This document shows, one piece after another, positions 61,505 to 64,000 of a DNA stretch of 64,000 bases. The stretch is from Auanema rhodensis. Its lineage: Eukaryota; Nematoda; Chromadorea; Rhabditida; Rhabditidae. The notes under the pieces were generated by a model, which worked only from the letters and a program-made list of their open reading frames with translations, ran no database searches and was not told the origin of the DNA. Location: contig OZ059895.1 of assembly GCA_964057225.1 (NCBI GenBank), positions 16,204,001-16,268,000 on the forward strand, given 5' to 3'. A program made the translations under genes and the position numbers. Position 1 is the stretch's first letter, and the number at the start of each line of letters is the position of its first letter.

Positions 61505-61955
61505 TAAGTTTTTTGCGTGATTTAATCATTTGCTTGTACATACGTATAGAGAAAGATAAATTTTTATTTCTCGTAGCATTGAAGAAATTAGTTTGCTTCG
61601 AGATTCGCTTAATTGTATTTAAATTGTAAGAGGTAACTAAGAGAATAAATTTTATTACTTCTATAGGAAATTTTAAAAATCACAGAAATGATATAGAGAC
61701 GTAAAACAAGAAAAGCCAATATGATACCCGAATATCGCGGTTAAGAGAAAGAAAAAGGCACATTTTCAAAAAAAAAAAAAATTTTGAAAATTATGATCAT
61801 GTTTAGGAAACTAGCTTGCAGTGAAAAGTAGCAAGGTGTAATACTTTGAGCACAGAAAGAAAAATGTGTTTGAAACCCGTATCAGAAGGTAAAGTTATGG
61901 CACTGAAAAGTAACTTGCTCCAAAAATTGTGAGATTAGTTATCTTAAAAGCTTTT
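61505..61955. other. 3' intergenic region between convergent genes
   Basis: 451 bp between the WDTC1-like stop and the galactosyltransferase stop. A possible AATAAA lies near 61644. Nothing else seen. Confidence 0.5.
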
Positions 61956-63958
61956 TTAGCACCGAACTTCCCATCGCAACAATGTGCGAGAATTTTCTTC
62001 CAATAAATCGACTAGCAGATGTGTATACAAAGGCAAAAATGACCTTTTGACTACCTGCAAAAGAAGAGAAGGTCATTAAAAAAAAATGGATTCAATTTTA
62101 CCTTATAATTCAAGCTATTTAAACCATCTCTTTGCCATCTTACAGCAGTTTTTGACATTAATTTATAACGACATCTAAACACACCATAGATTGAAAAATT
62201 GAAATGTTAAAGCTAGTAGAACTTACTTATTTACAGGATTGCTCCTTTCTTCCTTTTTATGTTTTATCATCTTATATTTAGCTATGGAAGCAGGGTAGCG
62301 CGTTATTTTTAATCCAGCTAGTTTAACTCTGGAAAAAAAGAGAAAAATTATATAGTAAACAGTATTAAGTTAAGGTTGATACTTAATGTTTATATAAAGA
62401 TATGAAAAATTTCATTAGTTTATATTTTGTGAAATGATTTGCAAAATTGTTTACTTCATATGAGAGAAATCGTCTTTCTAAATGTTGGGTCAACTAGAAC
62501 AGCACAAAGACATTGAGAAAGATAGAGGAGACATCTGTCGACAAAACGAGAATGCTAAAGCTGCTCTTAATCAAGAAATTTCGCGCTTTGTAAAGAACAA
62601 TTCTACCATTGAATAAGCCTAGCAATAACACGATTGTTTTCATAAGGGGACATAGAGAAAAGACTCTTCTTAGCTAATAAATTATTAACGGAAGTTGTCC
62701 TCGTCGCTTTGACATTTACAGAAAAAATTGCATAAAACTAACCTAGAAGACAAATCATCATCTTCACCACCCCATCCCCAGTAATCATTGGAGAAACCGT
62801 TAATCTGAATAAGCTGGTTAACGGTCAAGGCGCTAATTCCGCCAAAAATCGATCGATACGGCAGTCTGAAATGCATAACGTTAGGAAGCGATCGATGCTT
62901 GGCAACAGAAAAAAATAGCATAATGATATAGGGTTAAAAAGTGCCTAGGAAACATGAAAGGTGGGCAAAATAACATACTTGTATTTGAATTTATCTATAG
63001 CAACACTCATATGACGCGGTTGGACGGGGCATGTGTAAAGATTTCTATCGTCTTCCGGTAAGAGATCGACATCGTGAAATACGAAACATTCCCAGGGATA
63101 CATCTTCATTCCTTCTACAAAACCAACATTCATGAGCTGAAAAATGCAAAGTTAAAATTATTCAAAAAGCTAAACGTTGATTTACCTTTGCTCGGTTAAA
63201 TGTTTGATTAGCTATTTGCTCTACAACAATTATTGAATAATCTAGCTGCTGTTTAGTCAATAAAGAATGCATATTATGCAATAAAGTTCTTAAATGTTCA
63301 TCTCTATCTCGATATGGTACTACGATAGCAACCTATGAATAAAGAATTAGAAATATCTGGATATTGAAATGCTTACTCGATGGTTTGCAGTGCAATTGCT
63401 TGGCTGACTATGACCTCCAGCTTGAAGATGAGGATACAGCAATTGTAAAGCATCATGAGATGGTGCATCCTCCCATACTCTACATATGGTGATAAGCATA
63501 TATTTATCGATTTATAATACCGTATAGGTCCCACCAAATTTGGGGGTGTTGGAGGACAACTTTCTAGTGATGGATCTTGTCGATCCAGGTCCCACGTATG
63601 ATTAGACCATGGATCTTAAGATAGAATACTTAATTATGTTACATAAAGCTAACCAACCACTTGTTGTAGATATAGAATCGATGGTAGATGATTCTAGATT
63701 ATGGTCATTAAATACTATTGTAGATGGATGAGTTGCCGAATTTCTAAGTACTACTTCAAGAGGGTCTTCATATTCTTGAAAGTAAGAATCTGAAAAGAAT
63801 TCAACAAAATAGTAACAATTCTATTATTAGATAAACTTACTGATATCAAAACTCTCATAAATGGATGGATATTCGAATAATAGAAAATGTACAAAACCAC
63901 CAATCAAAAATGCTAATAGAAGTTTAACTTTCGAGGGAGGTGAAAATTTGGGACCCAT
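61956..63958 (-). CDS. Beta-1,4-galactosyltransferase-family glycosyltransferase
   Basis: Type II membrane enzyme: MGPKFSPPSKVK then a hydrophobic anchor (LLLAFLIGGFVHFLLF). The luminal part has SCPPTPPNLVGPIRV, HRVAIVVPYRDRDEHLR, FNRAKLMNVGF, FVFHDVDLLPEDDRN (DVD metal-binding motif), QPRHMSVAIDKFKYKLPYR, FGGISALTVNQLIQINGF and the signature YWGWGGEDDDLSSR. DGLNSLNYKVVKR follows and the end is LLRWEVRC. The B4GALT fold transfers Gal (or GalNAc in BRE-4-like nematode enzymes) from UDP-sugar in the Golgi. The residue that selects Gal versus GalNAc was not assigned. All expected family motifs are intact. Upstream of the ATG only 42 bp remain in the window. Confidence 0.92.
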
Positions 63959-64000
63959 ACAAGGGATAGAGACTTCACCACATCAACAGCAATGTCTGAA

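Overview
The window reads as nuclear DNA of a nematode. The protein genes are split by many short introns (mostly 45-90 bp) with TTTCAG-type acceptors. The repeated RNA gene at the left matches a nematode-type U1 snRNA. At least nine genes carry a good splice acceptor 0-4 nt before the start codon, as expected for spliced-leader trans-splicing. DNA is AT-rich, with many long (CT)n/(GA)n tracts. I cannot name the species or clade from sequence alone.

Left region (1-8.5 kb): a tandem array of 13 U1 snRNA genes, all on the minus strand. Two unit types mostly alternate: a 733-bp unit carrying tRNA-Ser(GCT) plus tRNA-Asp(GTC), and a 581-bp unit in which tRNA-Ser is a decayed relic and tRNA-Asp is missing. 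The higher-order period is therefore 1314 bp. There are six apparently intact tRNA pairs and seven relic units. Short open frames across this array are shadows of the RNA genes.

9.3-12 kb: a secreted M14 zinc carboxypeptidase (+) with a Gln-rich tail. 12.7-19.0 kb: three closely spaced minus-strand genes, possibly one operon: CTNNBL1 (splicing), CHK2 kinase (DNA damage/meiosis checkpoint) and an unidentified SANT-like protein. 19.4-23.2 kb: the ER membrane ubiquitin ligase MARCH6/TEB4 (+). 23.3-27.2 kb: a NUDT19-like Nudix hydrolase and the exocyst subunit EXOC7 (both -). 28.4-31.2 kb: an alpha-type nicotinic acetylcholine receptor subunit (-).

31.2-40.2 kb: a 9-kb stretch without a convincing gene, rich in (CT)n/(GA)n arrays. 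40.2-41.9 kb: a small five-exon gene of unknown function (+). 43.8-47.6 kb: an SDR-family dehydrogenase (-) whose 2.45-kb intron contains a complete two-finger CCCH zinc-finger gene on the opposite strand. 48.7-56.8 kb: the Golgi tether subunit COG1 (-) whose 4.9-kb intron contains a complete opposite-strand gene resembling a domesticated Merlin/IS1016 (ISXO2-like) transposase, plus an unusual GC-rich island. 57.0-58.3 kb: TXNL1 thioredoxin-like/PITH protein (-). 58.9-61.5 kb: WDTC1-like WD40/TPR protein (+). 62.0-64.0 kb: a beta-1,4-galactosyltransferase-family enzyme (-).

Most genes are conserved housekeeping functions (splicing, ER quality control, secretion and Golgi traffic, checkpoint). 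The unusual features are the U1/tRNA higher-order array, the two nested opposite-strand genes, the transposase-derived gene and several substitutions at functional positions. Exon joins were worked out by hand by matching reading phase across GT-AG boundaries.
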